Positions 46,019 through 54,339 of a DNA stretch of 64,000 nucleotides are shown here, piece after piece. The DNA comes from Bacillus dicomae (GTDB lineage Bacteria > Bacillota > Bacilli > Bacillales > Bacillaceae_G). The number at the start of each line of letters is the position of its first letter. Positions within the stretch are counted from its first letter, which is position 1. Where the stretch lies: positions 1 to 64,000 of the forward strand of contig NZ_VHIV01000010.1 of NCBI RefSeq assembly GCF_006494425.1. The letters run 5' to 3'. The translations under genes and the position numbers were made by a program. The notes beneath the pieces are model-generated. The model made no database searches, was not told the DNA's origin, and was given only the letters and a program-made list of their open reading frames with translations.

Positions 46019-47248
46019 ATGACAACCCAGAAGGACATGCACTATATACTCGCCCTATACGGCATTCTGTTAGGCTCTATAGTCGGCGCAACAGTCTGGT
46101 TATTTTTAGTTACAATAAATATCGGCATTCACTTTATTTGGGGATACTTACCTACTATCTTCTCTTCTCCCCCGTATTACACCATTTGTGTAACGACTAT
46201 CGGTGGTATTCTTGTTGGTTTAACCCAAAAATACTTCGGTACATATCCACGTCTTATGCCGGAAGTGATGGGTGAATATAAAAAAACAGGTAGAATTGAA
46301 TACCGTTTTGTACATAAAGCTACTTTAACTGCGATTATCGTTTTAATATTTGGAGCTAGCCTAGGTCCCGAAGCAGCACTTGTTGGCATTATCGGTGGCC
46401 TTTGTACATGGGTGGGGGATCGCTTTACATTCGCCTTAAAAGGAATGAATGAACTAACAGAAGTTGGAATTGGTGCTACTTTAAGTGTAATTTTTAACGC
46501 GCCATTATTCGGTTATTTAGCTCCGAGTGAAAATGAGGGTGAGCAAATTAACGAATTCTCTAAAGGAAAAAAAGCGATTGTATATTTGGCTACCACTTTC
46601 GCTGGTTTTTCCGTTTATTTATTACTTAGTAAATTCGATAATCGTGGATCCTTTATCGTTGATTTCGGAGAAGGTTCTCTTTCTCTTAATGAATGGATTG
46701 CCTTTCTTCCACTTGCTAGTATTGGTGCTATAGTTGGATTCTTTTATTTCAAATTAGAATTTACATTAGAGAAGTTCATTCACCCTTTTAGGGAATACAA
46801 AATGACACTCGGAATTATCGGTGGTATTTTATTAGGAATTGCGGGAACTTTTCTTCCGTACACATTATTTTCAGGGGAACATCAATTAAAAGAATTAGTT
46901 GTTGAATGGAGCCATCTATCTTTTTGGATACTACTTGTTTCAGGGATTTTAAAGTTGTGCATTACTGCCGTTTGCTTAAACACAGGGTGGCGAGGTGGAC
47001 ATATCTTCCCAATTATATTTTCTGGGTCAAGTATCGGATACGCTGTAGCATCTATTCTTCCTATAGATCCAGTAGCATCTGTTGCCATCGTAACGACAGC
47101 AATTTCAAGCTATGCGTTACGAAAGCCAATAGCTATAACATTACTATTACTTATGTTTTTCCCGCTTAATTTACTATTGCCAATGCTTGGTGCAGCTGCT
47201 ATCGGGAATGCCTTTCCACTCCCAAAACATAACGAAAATACAAATTAA
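46019..47248 (+). CDS. ClC-family chloride channel/transporter protein
   Basis: A 409-residue protein with ~10-11 membrane helices. ClC signatures are GASLGPEAALVGIIGGL (selectivity-filter loop, helix F region) and GWRGGHIFPIIFSGSSIG (helix N region). The first GSGIP loop is not obvious, so ion selectivity is uncertain. There is no C-terminal CBS domain. Start supported by ACGGAGG. It is monocistronic. Confidence 0.88.
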   Translation: MTTQKDMHYILALYGILLGSIVGATVWLFLVTINIGIHFIWGYLPTIFSSPPYYTICVTTIGGILVGLTQKYFGTYPRLMPEVMGEYKKTGRIEYRFVHKATLTAIIVLIFGASLGPEAALVGIIGGLCTWVGDRFTFALKGMNELTEVGIGATLSVIFNAPLFGYLAPSENEGEQINEFSKGKKAIVYLATTFAGFSVYLLLSKFDNRGSFIVDFGEGSLSLNEWIAFLPLASIGAIVGFFYFKLEFTLEKFIHPFREYKMTLGIIGGILLGIAGTFLPYTLFSGEHQLKELVVEWSHLSFWILLVSGILKLCITAVCLNTGWRGGHIFPIIFSGSSIGYAVASILPIDPVASVAIVTTAISSYALRKPIAITLLLLMFFPLNLLLPMLGAAAIGNAFPLPKHNENTN

Positions 47249-47249
47249 T

Positions 47250-47292
47250 AAAAATAGGCAGTGGGGACGAAAGCTCCACTGCCTATTTTTTC
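47250..47292. terminator. Bidirectional terminator
   Basis: AAAATAGGCAGTGG-GGACGAAAGCT-CCACTGCCTATTTTTTC, between convergent ClC and HAD genes. Confidence 0.93.
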
Positions 47293-47293
47293 A

Positions 47294-47989
47294 TTACACA
47301 TGCTGCTTTAATAACGCTTCTAACTCCTCAAAATTATGCACTTCATATGTCGGTATAATCCCACTATCATTTAATTTCCTTTCTGGATTAAACCAACAAG
47401 TATCAATTCCCGCTACATACCCACCTTTAATATCAGCGCTTAACGAATCCCCAATAATGAGCCCTTCTGCAGGAGAAAAATTAGGAATTCGTTCGAAAAC
47501 ATAATCAAAATACTCTTTCATCGGTTTTTGGAATCCTGTATCTTCAGAAACGAAAACATCTTGAAACAAGGCATGTAATCCTGCATTCCGTAAGCGTTTA
47601 TCTTGCGTCTTAGAAACACCGTTTGTCACTATATATAAATCATACTCACCTTGAATTTGACTTATAAATTCAAACGCACCTTGCATGAGTTGGTCTCCTT
47701 CTTCTAAATAACTACGATAATTATTTTCGAATAATATCCCATCTACTTCTTCCCCGTACTCTTTAAACAAAATCGAAAAACGTGTATTTACGACTTCATC
47801 ACGATCTATTTCACCTTCTTCAAAAGCATCCCAAAGACTTTTATTAATTTTTTTATACTGTGCTTCAACTTCGCTAGTTAGAGAAATCCCTTTTTCTTCA
47901 AACAGCATACGTAACGCCACTTTCTCCGCCTTCTGAAAATCTAACAATGTATCATCTACATCAAATAACAATGTTTTATATTTTTTCAT
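47294..47989 (-). CDS. HAD-superfamily pyrimidine 5'-nucleotidase (YjjG family)
   Basis: A 231-residue subfamily IA HAD: motif I LLFDVDDTLLDFQKAE (Asp10), motif II with IVTNGVSKTQDKRL, motif III Lys in GFQKPMKEYFD and motif IV LIIGDSLSADIKGG. YjjG-type enzymes are house-cleaning nucleotidases acting on non-canonical pyrimidine nucleotides. Identification is by motifs and length. Cytoplasmic. Monocistronic. Confidence 0.88.
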   Translation of the reverse strand: MKKYKTLLFDVDDTLLDFQKAEKVALRMLFEEKGISLTSEVEAQYKKINKSLWDAFEEGEIDRDEVVNTRFSILFKEYGEEVDGILFENNYRSYLEEGDQLMQGAFEFISQIQGEYDLYIVTNGVSKTQDKRLRNAGLHALFQDVFVSEDTGFQKPMKEYFDYVFERIPNFSPAEGLIIGDSLSADIKGGYVAGIDTCWFNPERKLNDSGIIPTYEVHNFEELEALLKQHV

Positions 47990-48095
47990 AAGCCCTTCAC
48001 ACTCTCTTTTCTACAAAAACAAATTTAAATAAATCGTATCATTCTTTCTTGTAAAAATAATAGGAGATATCTCATACTAAATATGAGGTGAAAAC

Positions 48096-48767
48096 ATGAA
48101 AGTTAGCAAAAATAGCGAAGAAATCTCTCATTACATGCAAACTTCAAAATTCCATACTCTTTTTTCTTTTAATGTCTTACCGTATGCTGAACTACATTCT
48201 TTTCAAAAGAAAGAAAGGATATGTACTGAGGGAGTTGATGTTCCTTATCTTTATTACTTAATTTCTGGGAAAGCAAAAATATATATGAGTCACAAAAACG
48301 GAAAGATCTCCTTAATTAACTTTATTCAAGCGCCTTCTTTCATTGGGGAATTAGGATTAATTGGCGTAGAATCCATCACGAAAACGGTGGAAGTAATTGC
48401 AGATTGTATATGCTTAGCGCTTCCTCTTAAAGATTGTCAGCATATTTTATTACAAGATGCTGTCTTTCTACAGAAACTATGCAAATTTATCGGCGAAAAA
48501 ACAATTACCAGAACAGAAAGTTACGCTAAAAATAATAGTTATCCATTCGAAAATCGATTAGCAGCGTTTATTCTATTAACAGAACAAAATAACAGTTATA
48601 TAGAAAAACATACCGAGGCTTCGGAATACTTAAATGTCAGTTACCGCCATCTTTTATACGTATTAAACCAGTTTTGCCAGCATAATTACTTAAAAAAAGA
48701 CGGTAGAACCTATTACATACAAGATCGAATGCAGTTGGAAAAACTGGCTGACGAACTTAAAATATAA
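48096..48767 (+). CDS. Crp/Fnr-family transcriptional regulator
   Basis: A 223-residue regulator: a cyclic-nucleotide-binding-like beta-barrel (~30-140: YYLISGKAKIYMSHKNGKIS...FIGELGLIG) and a C-terminal helix-turn-helix (~160-215, EYLNVSYRHLLYVLNQF). There is no Fnr-type N-terminal Cys cluster. The barrel carries GELGLI but not the full cAMP-binding RxSxxA, so cAMP response is unlikely. It resembles YeiL-type regulators. ATG with TGAGGTG upstream. Target unknown. Confidence 0.88.
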   Translation: MKVSKNSEEISHYMQTSKFHTLFSFNVLPYAELHSFQKKERICTEGVDVPYLYYLISGKAKIYMSHKNGKISLINFIQAPSFIGELGLIGVESITKTVEVIADCICLALPLKDCQHILLQDAVFLQKLCKFIGEKTITRTESYAKNNSYPFENRLAAFILLTEQNNSYIEKHTEASEYLNVSYRHLLYVLNQFCQHNYLKKDGRTYYIQDRMQLEKLADELKI

Positions 48768-48806
48768 AAAAGTAGCATTAACGTTTATATGTTAATGCTA
48801 CTTTTT
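48766..48806. terminator. Bidirectional terminator
   Basis: AAAAAGTAGCATTAAC-GTTTATAT-GTTAATGCTACTTTTT, between convergent regulator and azoR. Confidence 0.95.
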
Positions 48807-48827
48807 GAGTGACGATTTTATTTTCAA

Positions 48828-49454
48828 TTAAAATTTGCTTGCTACTTTAGCTGCTTCTTCAAGACCCGCTGTAATGATTTCTTCTGCTTTATCTGGGAAT
48901 TGGTTATGCCCTTCAATAACTACTGTTTCCATGTTTGTTGCACCGAAGAAGCCCATCATAGTTGCCACATATTTAACAGCCATTTCTGCTCCAGCTGCCG
49001 GGCCTTCAGAATATACACCACCGCGCGCATTTAATAATGCAATCTTCTTATCTCCAATTAGACCAACTGGACCTTCTGGCGTATATTTAAACGTTTTACC
49101 AGCACGGTTTAAATAATCAATATATGTGTGTAACACTGCTGGAATCGTTAAGTTCCATAATGGGAAACCGAAAACGACTTTATCAGCTTCTAGGAATTGA
49201 TTTAAGTACTTATCAGCAACTGCTACTGCTTTTGCTTCTTCTTCTGTTAAATCAAATCCTTTACCTGCTTTGAATGTACCATTAATCATGTCTACACCTA
49301 CGTATGGTAATTCTTCTTTATATAAATCAAGTTCTACTACTGTATCATTTGGATGTGCTTCTTTATAGTTTGCTAAAAATGCCTCGTATAATTTCACACT
49401 AACTGCTTGTTCCGCTGGGCGGTTGTTTGCTTTTACAAATAAAACTGTTGCCAT
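48828..49454 (-). CDS. azoR: FMN-dependent NADH:quinone/azo oxidoreductase (AzoR)
   Basis: A 208-residue flavodoxin-fold reductase matching AzoR: ATVLFVKANNRPAEQAVSVKL at the N-terminus (FMN phosphate loop), FGFPLWNLTIPAVLHTYIDY with the flavin-contacting Pro-Leu-Trp-Asn, and a LNARGGVYSEG loop. It reduces quinones and azo compounds and protects against thiol stress. Cytoplasmic. Several azoR paralogues are usual in this group. It lies after the NarL-type two-component genes on the same strand, separated from them by a terminator. Confidence 0.93.
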   Translation of the reverse strand: MATVLFVKANNRPAEQAVSVKLYEAFLANYKEAHPNDTVVELDLYKEELPYVGVDMINGTFKAGKGFDLTEEEAKAVAVADKYLNQFLEADKVVFGFPLWNLTIPAVLHTYIDYLNRAGKTFKYTPEGPVGLIGDKKIALLNARGGVYSEGPAAGAEMAVKYVATMMGFFGATNMETVVIEGHNQFPDKAEEIITAGLEEAAKVASKF

Positions 49455-49596
49455 TGTTTCTTCCTCCTAATATGCTCTCTTATGTTGTTATATGCTTTCA
49501 AAAAGGTATCCCTTGTAATTGTTGTTTTGTTGCTTACAAACATATTTTATCTTTATATCCAGATAATTTCGTCCTCACATAGACGTATTTTTCCAT

Positions 49597-49626
49597 AAAA
49601 AAAGTCCACCTTCTAAAGGCGAACTA
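49597..49626 (-). terminator. Terminator after response-regulator gene
   Basis: AGTTCGCCTT-TAG-AAGGTGGACTTTTTTT on the minus strand, 19 bases after the stop. Confidence 0.85.
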
Positions 49627-49644
49627 GGTCTTACGACTTTTGTC

Positions 49645-50292
49645 TTATACAATTCCGTTTTTCACTGCATATAATGCCGCTTGCGTGCGATCGGATAAAT
49701 GTAATTTACTCAAAATACTGCTTACATGAGCCTTTACCGTTTTTTCGGTAATAACTAAAACAGAAGCGATTTCTTTATTACTCATCCCTTTCGCTAATAG
49801 CTGTAATACTTCATTTTCTCTCGCTGTTAGCACATCCACTTGAATAGAAGGTTCTTCTTCCTTTTCTTCCACAGGTAATGTTTGAGAGAGAAGAGCAGTT
49901 GCTATATCTGGATGTAATTGAATATTACCTTTATATGCGCTTCGAATAGCTTCAACAAGTTGATCTGGTTCTACATCTTTTAAAATATACCCGCTTGCTC
50001 CCGCCCTTAACGCTGGTAAAACATGTGCCTGATCAGAAAAGCTAGTTAATACAATTACTTTCACATCCGGATATTCTTGTTTAATACACGCTGTCGCCTC
50101 AACGCCATCCATTTCAGGCATATATAAATCCATTAATACAACATCAGGATTTGTCTCTCCTACTTTCACTAATGCTTCCTTCCCATTATTCGCTTCTCCA
50201 ACTAGCGCTAAATCTTCTTGCGTACTTAAGAAAAATGCTAATCCTTTTAAAACGACTGTATGATCATCAACTAACAATACTTTTATTTTCAC
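49645..50292 (-). CDS. NarL/LuxR-family response regulator
   Basis: A 215-residue regulator: a receiver domain with DD(9-10) and the phospho-acceptor Asp55 (LMDLYMPE), Thr/Ser and Lys of the switch (VLTSF.., ILKD), and a C-terminal LuxR helix-turn-helix (~150-210: LTARENEVLQLLAKGMSNKEIA). The start is a GTG at 50292 after GAGGGAAG. It follows the GAF sensor kinase gene by 20 bases, so the pair form a two-component system. The target is unknown. Confidence 0.93.
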   Translation of the reverse strand: MKIKVLLVDDHTVVLKGLAFFLSTQEDLALVGEANNGKEALVKVGETNPDVVLMDLYMPEMDGVEATACIKQEYPDVKVIVLTSFSDQAHVLPALRAGASGYILKDVEPDQLVEAIRSAYKGNIQLHPDIATALLSQTLPVEEKEEEPSIQVDVLTARENEVLQLLAKGMSNKEIASVLVITEKTVKAHVSSILSKLHLSDRTQAALYAVKNGIV

Positions 50293-50312
50293 AAACTTCC
50301 CTCATTTTCACA

Positions 50313-51863
50313 TCATAATGGTACGTTTACTTTTACACTTGTTCTTTTCTTATCACTTACAATTTTAATTGTTCCACCAATTAATTCTACTCTTTCTCGC
50401 ATCGTAGTCATGCCGAGTGATTTCTTCTCTTTTATATCCTTTTCTACAAAACCGTTTCCTTGATCGACTATTTCTAATGATACTTTCTTCTCCGTCACTT
50501 TGAAATAAATCGTCGCTTCTCTAACATTCGCATGTTTACTTACGTTATTTAAAGCTTCTTGTCCAATTCTCCATAGCGCTTCCTCTACTACGCGCGGCAA
50601 ATCACGAACACCTGTAACTTGTTCTCGAATTTTCAATCCTAAGTTTTCACCGTACTGCTTTAAGGCTGGTAATAAACCTTTTTCTAATCCTGCCGGGCGA
50701 AGCTGCCAAATTAATGTCCTCATTTCCTTTAAAGCTCCTTGCGCTAGTTCACGCATTTCATGCAAAGACTGATCGACTTTTTCATTTTGACCTTTCAAAA
50801 CCGCCTCAGCCCCTTTTGTCATAAAGGTTAATGAAAATAATTTTTGTGAAACAGAATCATGTAAATCCCTCGCTAACCGGTTTCTTTCTTCCATTCGTAC
50901 GAGTTCACGACGCTGTTCGTTTAATCTTAAATTCTCTATTATTAACGAAACATGGTTCGATAATGCTTGAATTACATCTATCGTATTAACATCAAATTCC
51001 GCATTATTTAAATTAACACATAAAACACCAAATATATGATTTTGGATATGTATTGGCGTAGCAATAACAGCTCCATGTAGATTTTTTAATAGAGCTGGCT
51101 CATCTTGTTCTAACGCTTTCTTTGCTGCTTCTCTTACACCCTCTTGTAACTCTTCCTGACCATAAGAAGCTCGCAAAGATAACTCTATTTCTTCCCTAAT
51201 AAAAAACGCCACTTGATTCCACTGAAATACTTCACCCACATGATTTACTACTTTTTCAGGTAATACATTAAACTTATGAATCGTTTTTAAAGCTTGAATA
51301 AACCTCTCCAATTTCACATAATAATGTGCTCTTCGCTTTTCATTTTCATATAATTTTGTTCGCTTTAAGGCCGTCCCAATTTGGAAGGCAACTGATTGGA
51401 GCAATACTAATTCTTCTTCCGAAAAATGTGTTTTACCTGGGCTGGCTACATTTAAAACACCAAATTTCTCTCCTCCAGCCTTTAAAGGAACCGTAGCATG
51501 ATGAAGGATTCCTTCTGTATCTCCCCAATTATATTCAATTGCATTATTAATTCTTTTACATTCAATTATATTAACCGCTCGCTCTAATTTTCCATCCACA
51601 AAGCCACGTAAACACCAACACTCACCTTCACACATCGGGCGTTTGTTTTCATATGTAAGTGCCTCTGGTAATTGATAATCAATCAATTTTGTATATCTAC
51701 CATTTTCATCCGCAAGAAATATCCATCCTGTCGTTAAACCTGTTACACTAAGTAATTTTTCTAGCACTGCTTGCAATACATGGTATGTATCATTTGATGT
51801 ATTTAGTGTTTCTGCAATTTCTTTTAATATAACTAATTCATTTGTACGATTCTCTTGAAACAT
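50313..51863 (-). CDS. GAF-domain sensor histidine kinase with four-Cys cluster (NreB/AirS-like)
   Basis: A 516-residue soluble kinase without membrane segments. It has an N-terminal GAF domain (~20-165) and a second GAF-like domain (~190-310), a HisKA_3 dimerisation helix with the phospho-acceptor His335 (ARDLHDSVSQ) and an HATPase_c domain (~430-515, QEALNNVSKHANV then GLGMTTMRERVELIGG). The first GAF domain contains Cys78, Cys82, Cys84 and Cys102, a tight set as in the [2Fe-2S] redox sensor AirS of Staphylococcus. A redox or oxygen sensor is therefore likely, but the metal is inferred. It is transcribed before and with the NarL-type regulator. Confidence 0.88.
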   Translation of the reverse strand: MFQENRTNELVILKEIAETLNTSNDTYHVLQAVLEKLLSVTGLTTGWIFLADENGRYTKLIDYQLPEALTYENKRPMCEGECWCLRGFVDGKLERAVNIIECKRINNAIEYNWGDTEGILHHATVPLKAGGEKFGVLNVASPGKTHFSEEELVLLQSVAFQIGTALKRTKLYENEKRRAHYYVKLERFIQALKTIHKFNVLPEKVVNHVGEVFQWNQVAFFIREEIELSLRASYGQEELQEGVREAAKKALEQDEPALLKNLHGAVIATPIHIQNHIFGVLCVNLNNAEFDVNTIDVIQALSNHVSLIIENLRLNEQRRELVRMEERNRLARDLHDSVSQKLFSLTFMTKGAEAVLKGQNEKVDQSLHEMRELAQGALKEMRTLIWQLRPAGLEKGLLPALKQYGENLGLKIREQVTGVRDLPRVVEEALWRIGQEALNNVSKHANVREATIYFKVTEKKVSLEIVDQGNGFVEKDIKEKKSLGMTTMRERVELIGGTIKIVSDKKRTSVKVNVPL

Positions 51864-51998
51864 AATTCGTCTCCTACATACAAGATTTTACATAGTTCCT
51901 AACATAAATCATCTACTTTTCACTTTGTACTTATTCATAACATTGATATAATGGTGAAAACATAGTTTTCATTATATCACCTGAGGGGGCTTTTCATA

Positions 51999-52823
51999 AT
52001 GACATTAAATAAAGCACTTACTATCGCTGGTTCTGACACAAGTGGCGGTGCTGGTATACAAGCAGATTTAAAAACATTCCAAGAACTTGGTGTATACGGA
52101 ATGACATCTCTTACGACAATCGTAACGATGGATCCACATAACGGTTGGGCACATAACGTATTCCCAATCCCAGCTTCTACATTAAAACCACAATTAGAAA
52201 CGACAATTGAGGGCGTTGGCGTAGATGCTTTAAAAACGGGTATGCTTGGATCAGTAGAAATTATTGAAATGGTTGCTGAAACAATCGAAAAACATAATTT
52301 CAAAAATGTAGTAGTTGACCCTGTTATGGTATGTAAAGGTGCTGATGAAGCATTACATCCTGAAACAAATGATTGCTTACGTGACGTTCTTGTTCCAAAA
52401 GCATTAGTTGTAACACCAAACTTATTTGAAGCTTACCAATTAAGTGGCGTAAAAATTAATTCTCTTGAAGACATGAAAGAAGCGGCGAAAAAAATCCACG
52501 CTTTAGGTGCGAAATACGTCCTAATTAAAGGCGGTAGCAAGCTTGGCACGGAAACAGCAATCGACGTTCTATATGATGGAGAAACATTTGATCTTTTAGA
52601 ATCAGAAAAAATTGATACAACAAATACACACGGCGCAGGTTGCACATATTCTGCTGCAATTACAGCAGAACTTGCAAAAGGAAAACCTGTGAAAGAAGCG
52701 GTAAAAACAGCTAAAGAATTTATCACAGCTGCTATCCGCTATTCATTCAAGATCAACGAGTACGTAGGACCGACACATCACGGTGCATATCGTAAATTCG
52801 TTGTATCGAAAGAACTTGTCTAA
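51999..52823 (+). CDS. pdxK: Pyridoxine/pyridoxal/pyridoxamine kinase (ThiD-like PdxK)
   Basis: A 274-residue ribokinase-fold kinase. The N-terminus ALTIAGSDTSGGAGIQADLKTF and the C-terminal anion hole DTTNTHGAGCTYSAAITAELAKG are typical of the ThiD/PdxK group. The shorter substrate loop relative to HMP-kinases and synteny (after ung-region genes, as B. subtilis ywdB/pdxK) favour B6-vitamer kinase over ThiD. ATG with TGAGGGGG upstream. Monocistronic, divergent from the sensor-kinase gene. Confidence 0.88.
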   Translation: MTLNKALTIAGSDTSGGAGIQADLKTFQELGVYGMTSLTTIVTMDPHNGWAHNVFPIPASTLKPQLETTIEGVGVDALKTGMLGSVEIIEMVAETIEKHNFKNVVVDPVMVCKGADEALHPETNDCLRDVLVPKALVVTPNLFEAYQLSGVKINSLEDMKEAAKKIHALGAKYVLIKGGSKLGTETAIDVLYDGETFDLLESEKIDTTNTHGAGCTYSAAITAELAKGKPVKEAVKTAKEFITAAIRYSFKINEYVGPTHHGAYRKFVVSKELV

Positions 52824-52832
52824 TCTATAAAT

Positions 52833-52878
52833 GAAAACACCCACAGAGTTCAATACCTCCTCTGTGGGTGTTTTTTAA
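52833..52878. terminator. Bidirectional terminator
   Basis: AAAACACCCACAGAG-...-CTCTGTGGGTGTTTTTTAA, between convergent pdxK and the diguanylate cyclase gene. Confidence 0.9.
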
Positions 52879-52908
52879 CAATCTTTATATCTTCCGGTCA
52901 TCTTATCT

Positions 52909-53967
52909 TTAAGATGCAGAACTAACCTGATTTCTTCCATTTCTTTTGGAGTAATATAATGCATCATCAGCAGCTTGAATAAATTGCTCTGGTGATTGTT
53001 CATATACTGAAATTCCTACTGAAACTGTAATTTTTATCTTTGTTCCATCTAACAATTGGAATGAATGTTTTTCAACATCTGCGCGAACTTGTTCCCCCAT
53101 ATACATTCCGTAAGCTAATCCCTTTTGCGGTATTAGAAGCGCAAACTCCTCTCCACCCTTTCGAAAGACCAAATCTGGAAACGTTGAAACTTCTCGTAAA
53201 ATACGCCCTATTTGTTTTAATACTTCATCTCCTGCAGGATGCCCGTACGTATCGTTTACAGACTTAAAGTGATCAATATCTATAAGTAGTAAACAAAGTG
53301 AATCATTTTTCATGCGCTTATTACTAATATGACGATTCATCTCTAAATCAAACTGTCTTACATTTCCTAAACCTGTCAATGCGTCTATCGTTGCATATTG
53401 CTTCATCGTTTGAAATAACTCATTGGATTGTATAACGTAATTTGCACTTATGAATGTTATGTAGCCTGTAATAATACTAGAAATTAAATATAATCCCACT
53501 ATGTTAATATCTTTAATTAACCATATATATAGTGAGGGAACTAGAATAGATAAAATATATGTATGTAACCATACCCATTTTTCTCCTAGAGAAAGATTTA
53601 AACGCGAAATAAAGATACTACCTACTCCTATCGCAATAAGTGTATAAAAGGCTACTTGAGAAGCTAATGAATAATCCATAAATACTATCCTAGTTACTAA
53701 AATCATACTAACAGTTATAGTACTCGCTATTGGTCCTCCAATTATAACGGCTAGAATAACAGCTAAGTAGCGTAAATCCAACAGAATGGTACCAACATGA
53801 ACACCGAAATACATTAGTAATATACCTAATATCCCAGTAAGAATACCTACTACACATTTCTGCCAAAAAGAGAACCCTTCTTTTAACGGTTTATCTCTTA
53901 AAAGCTGACCTCCAACAAAAATAAAGGAAAGAATAATTGTGGTATTTACAAATAAGTCCCTTAACAT
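52909..53967 (-). CDS. Membrane diguanylate cyclase (5TM sensor + GGDEF)
   Basis: A 352-residue protein: six hydrophobic segments in ~1-175 with the 5TM-5TMR-LYT layout, then a GGDEF domain starting DALTGLGN (~196). The active-site signature is GGEEF (271-275), predicted to be catalytically active for making cyclic-di-GMP. The inhibitory RxxD site five residues before it is absent (TFPD at 262-265), so product inhibition there is not expected. There is no EAL domain. Stimulus unknown. Monocistronic. Confidence 0.9.
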   Translation of the reverse strand: MLRDLFVNTTIILSFIFVGGQLLRDKPLKEGFSFWQKCVVGILTGILGILLMYFGVHVGTILLDLRYLAVILAVIIGGPIASTITVSMILVTRIVFMDYSLASQVAFYTLIAIGVGSIFISRLNLSLGEKWVWLHTYILSILVPSLYIWLIKDINIVGLYLISSIITGYITFISANYVIQSNELFQTMKQYATIDALTGLGNVRQFDLEMNRHISNKRMKNDSLCLLLIDIDHFKSVNDTYGHPAGDEVLKQIGRILREVSTFPDLVFRKGGEEFALLIPQKGLAYGMYMGEQVRADVEKHSFQLLDGTKIKITVSVGISVYEQSPEQFIQAADDALYYSKRNGRNQVSSAS

Positions 53968-54060
53968 AAAATAATCTCCCTACTTTTCTATCTATCCCTT
54001 TCCTTATTTTATTGTATACGAAATCCCTATAATTCCCAAAGTTTTTTATTTATTTTTTGC

Positions 54061-54076
54061 TGTTCCACGTGAAACA
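54061..54076. promoter_or_regulatory. parS site for ParB/Spo0J
   Basis: TGTTCCACGTGAAACA is identical to the Bacillus parS consensus (TGTTNCACGTGAAACA), the centromere-like site where Spo0J/ParB nucleates and loads SMC. It lies between the diguanylate cyclase start and the end of the ybdD-like gene. It is embedded in a wider palindrome (TTTTTTGC left, GCAAAAAA right, 54053-54084), so it can also form a hairpin. Confidence 0.95.
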
Positions 54077-54087
54077 GCAAAAAAATA

Positions 54088-54113
54088 AAAAAGGACGAAA
54101 TTTCGTCCTTTTC
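54088..54113 (-). terminator. Terminator of the cstA-ybdD operon
   Basis: AAAAGGACGAA-AT-TTCGTCCTTTTTTAT on the minus strand, immediately after the stop at 54115. Confidence 0.9.
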
Positions 54114-54114
54114 A

Positions 54115-54339
54115 TTAACAACAGCGTGATATTTTTCCACCCTTTGCATTAAATCTAGCTTCTTGCGCTTCTGCAAAAAACTGTTTTTGACATACGACTT
54201 CTTCGTCTGGATGATGCTTTTTCATATGCTCTACATATGTTTCATAGCTTGGTACCCCAACAAGTAAACTAATAAAATGATTCCTTTGCCCCCATACTTG
54301 CTGTAGCCTTTTAAGCATAGTTCCTCGACTCACTTTCAT
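54115..54339 (-). CDS. YbdD/YjiX-family (DUF466) small protein, CstA partner
   Basis: A 74-residue protein of the DUF466 family, with GVPSYETYVEHMKKHHPDE and the C-terminal FNAKGGKISRCC; the family normally ends with CC. In E. coli such genes follow cstA and btsT/yjiY. The start overlaps the end of cstA by ~29 bases, so translation is coupled. An internal ATG (54318) has a short-spaced AGGA and could be the real start. Function unknown; a role in CstA activity is suggested by the constant pairing. Confidence 0.82.
   Translation of the reverse strand: MKVSRGTMLKRLQQVWGQRNHFISLLVGVPSYETYVEHMKKHHPDEEVVCQKQFFAEAQEARFNAKGGKISRCC

Noticed and set aside
51999-52823. Annotation as HMP-phosphate kinase ThiD
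   Set aside because: The sequence is of the ThiD-like group, but the context lacks thiamine genes and synteny matches B. subtilis pdxK; B6-vitamer kinase is preferred.
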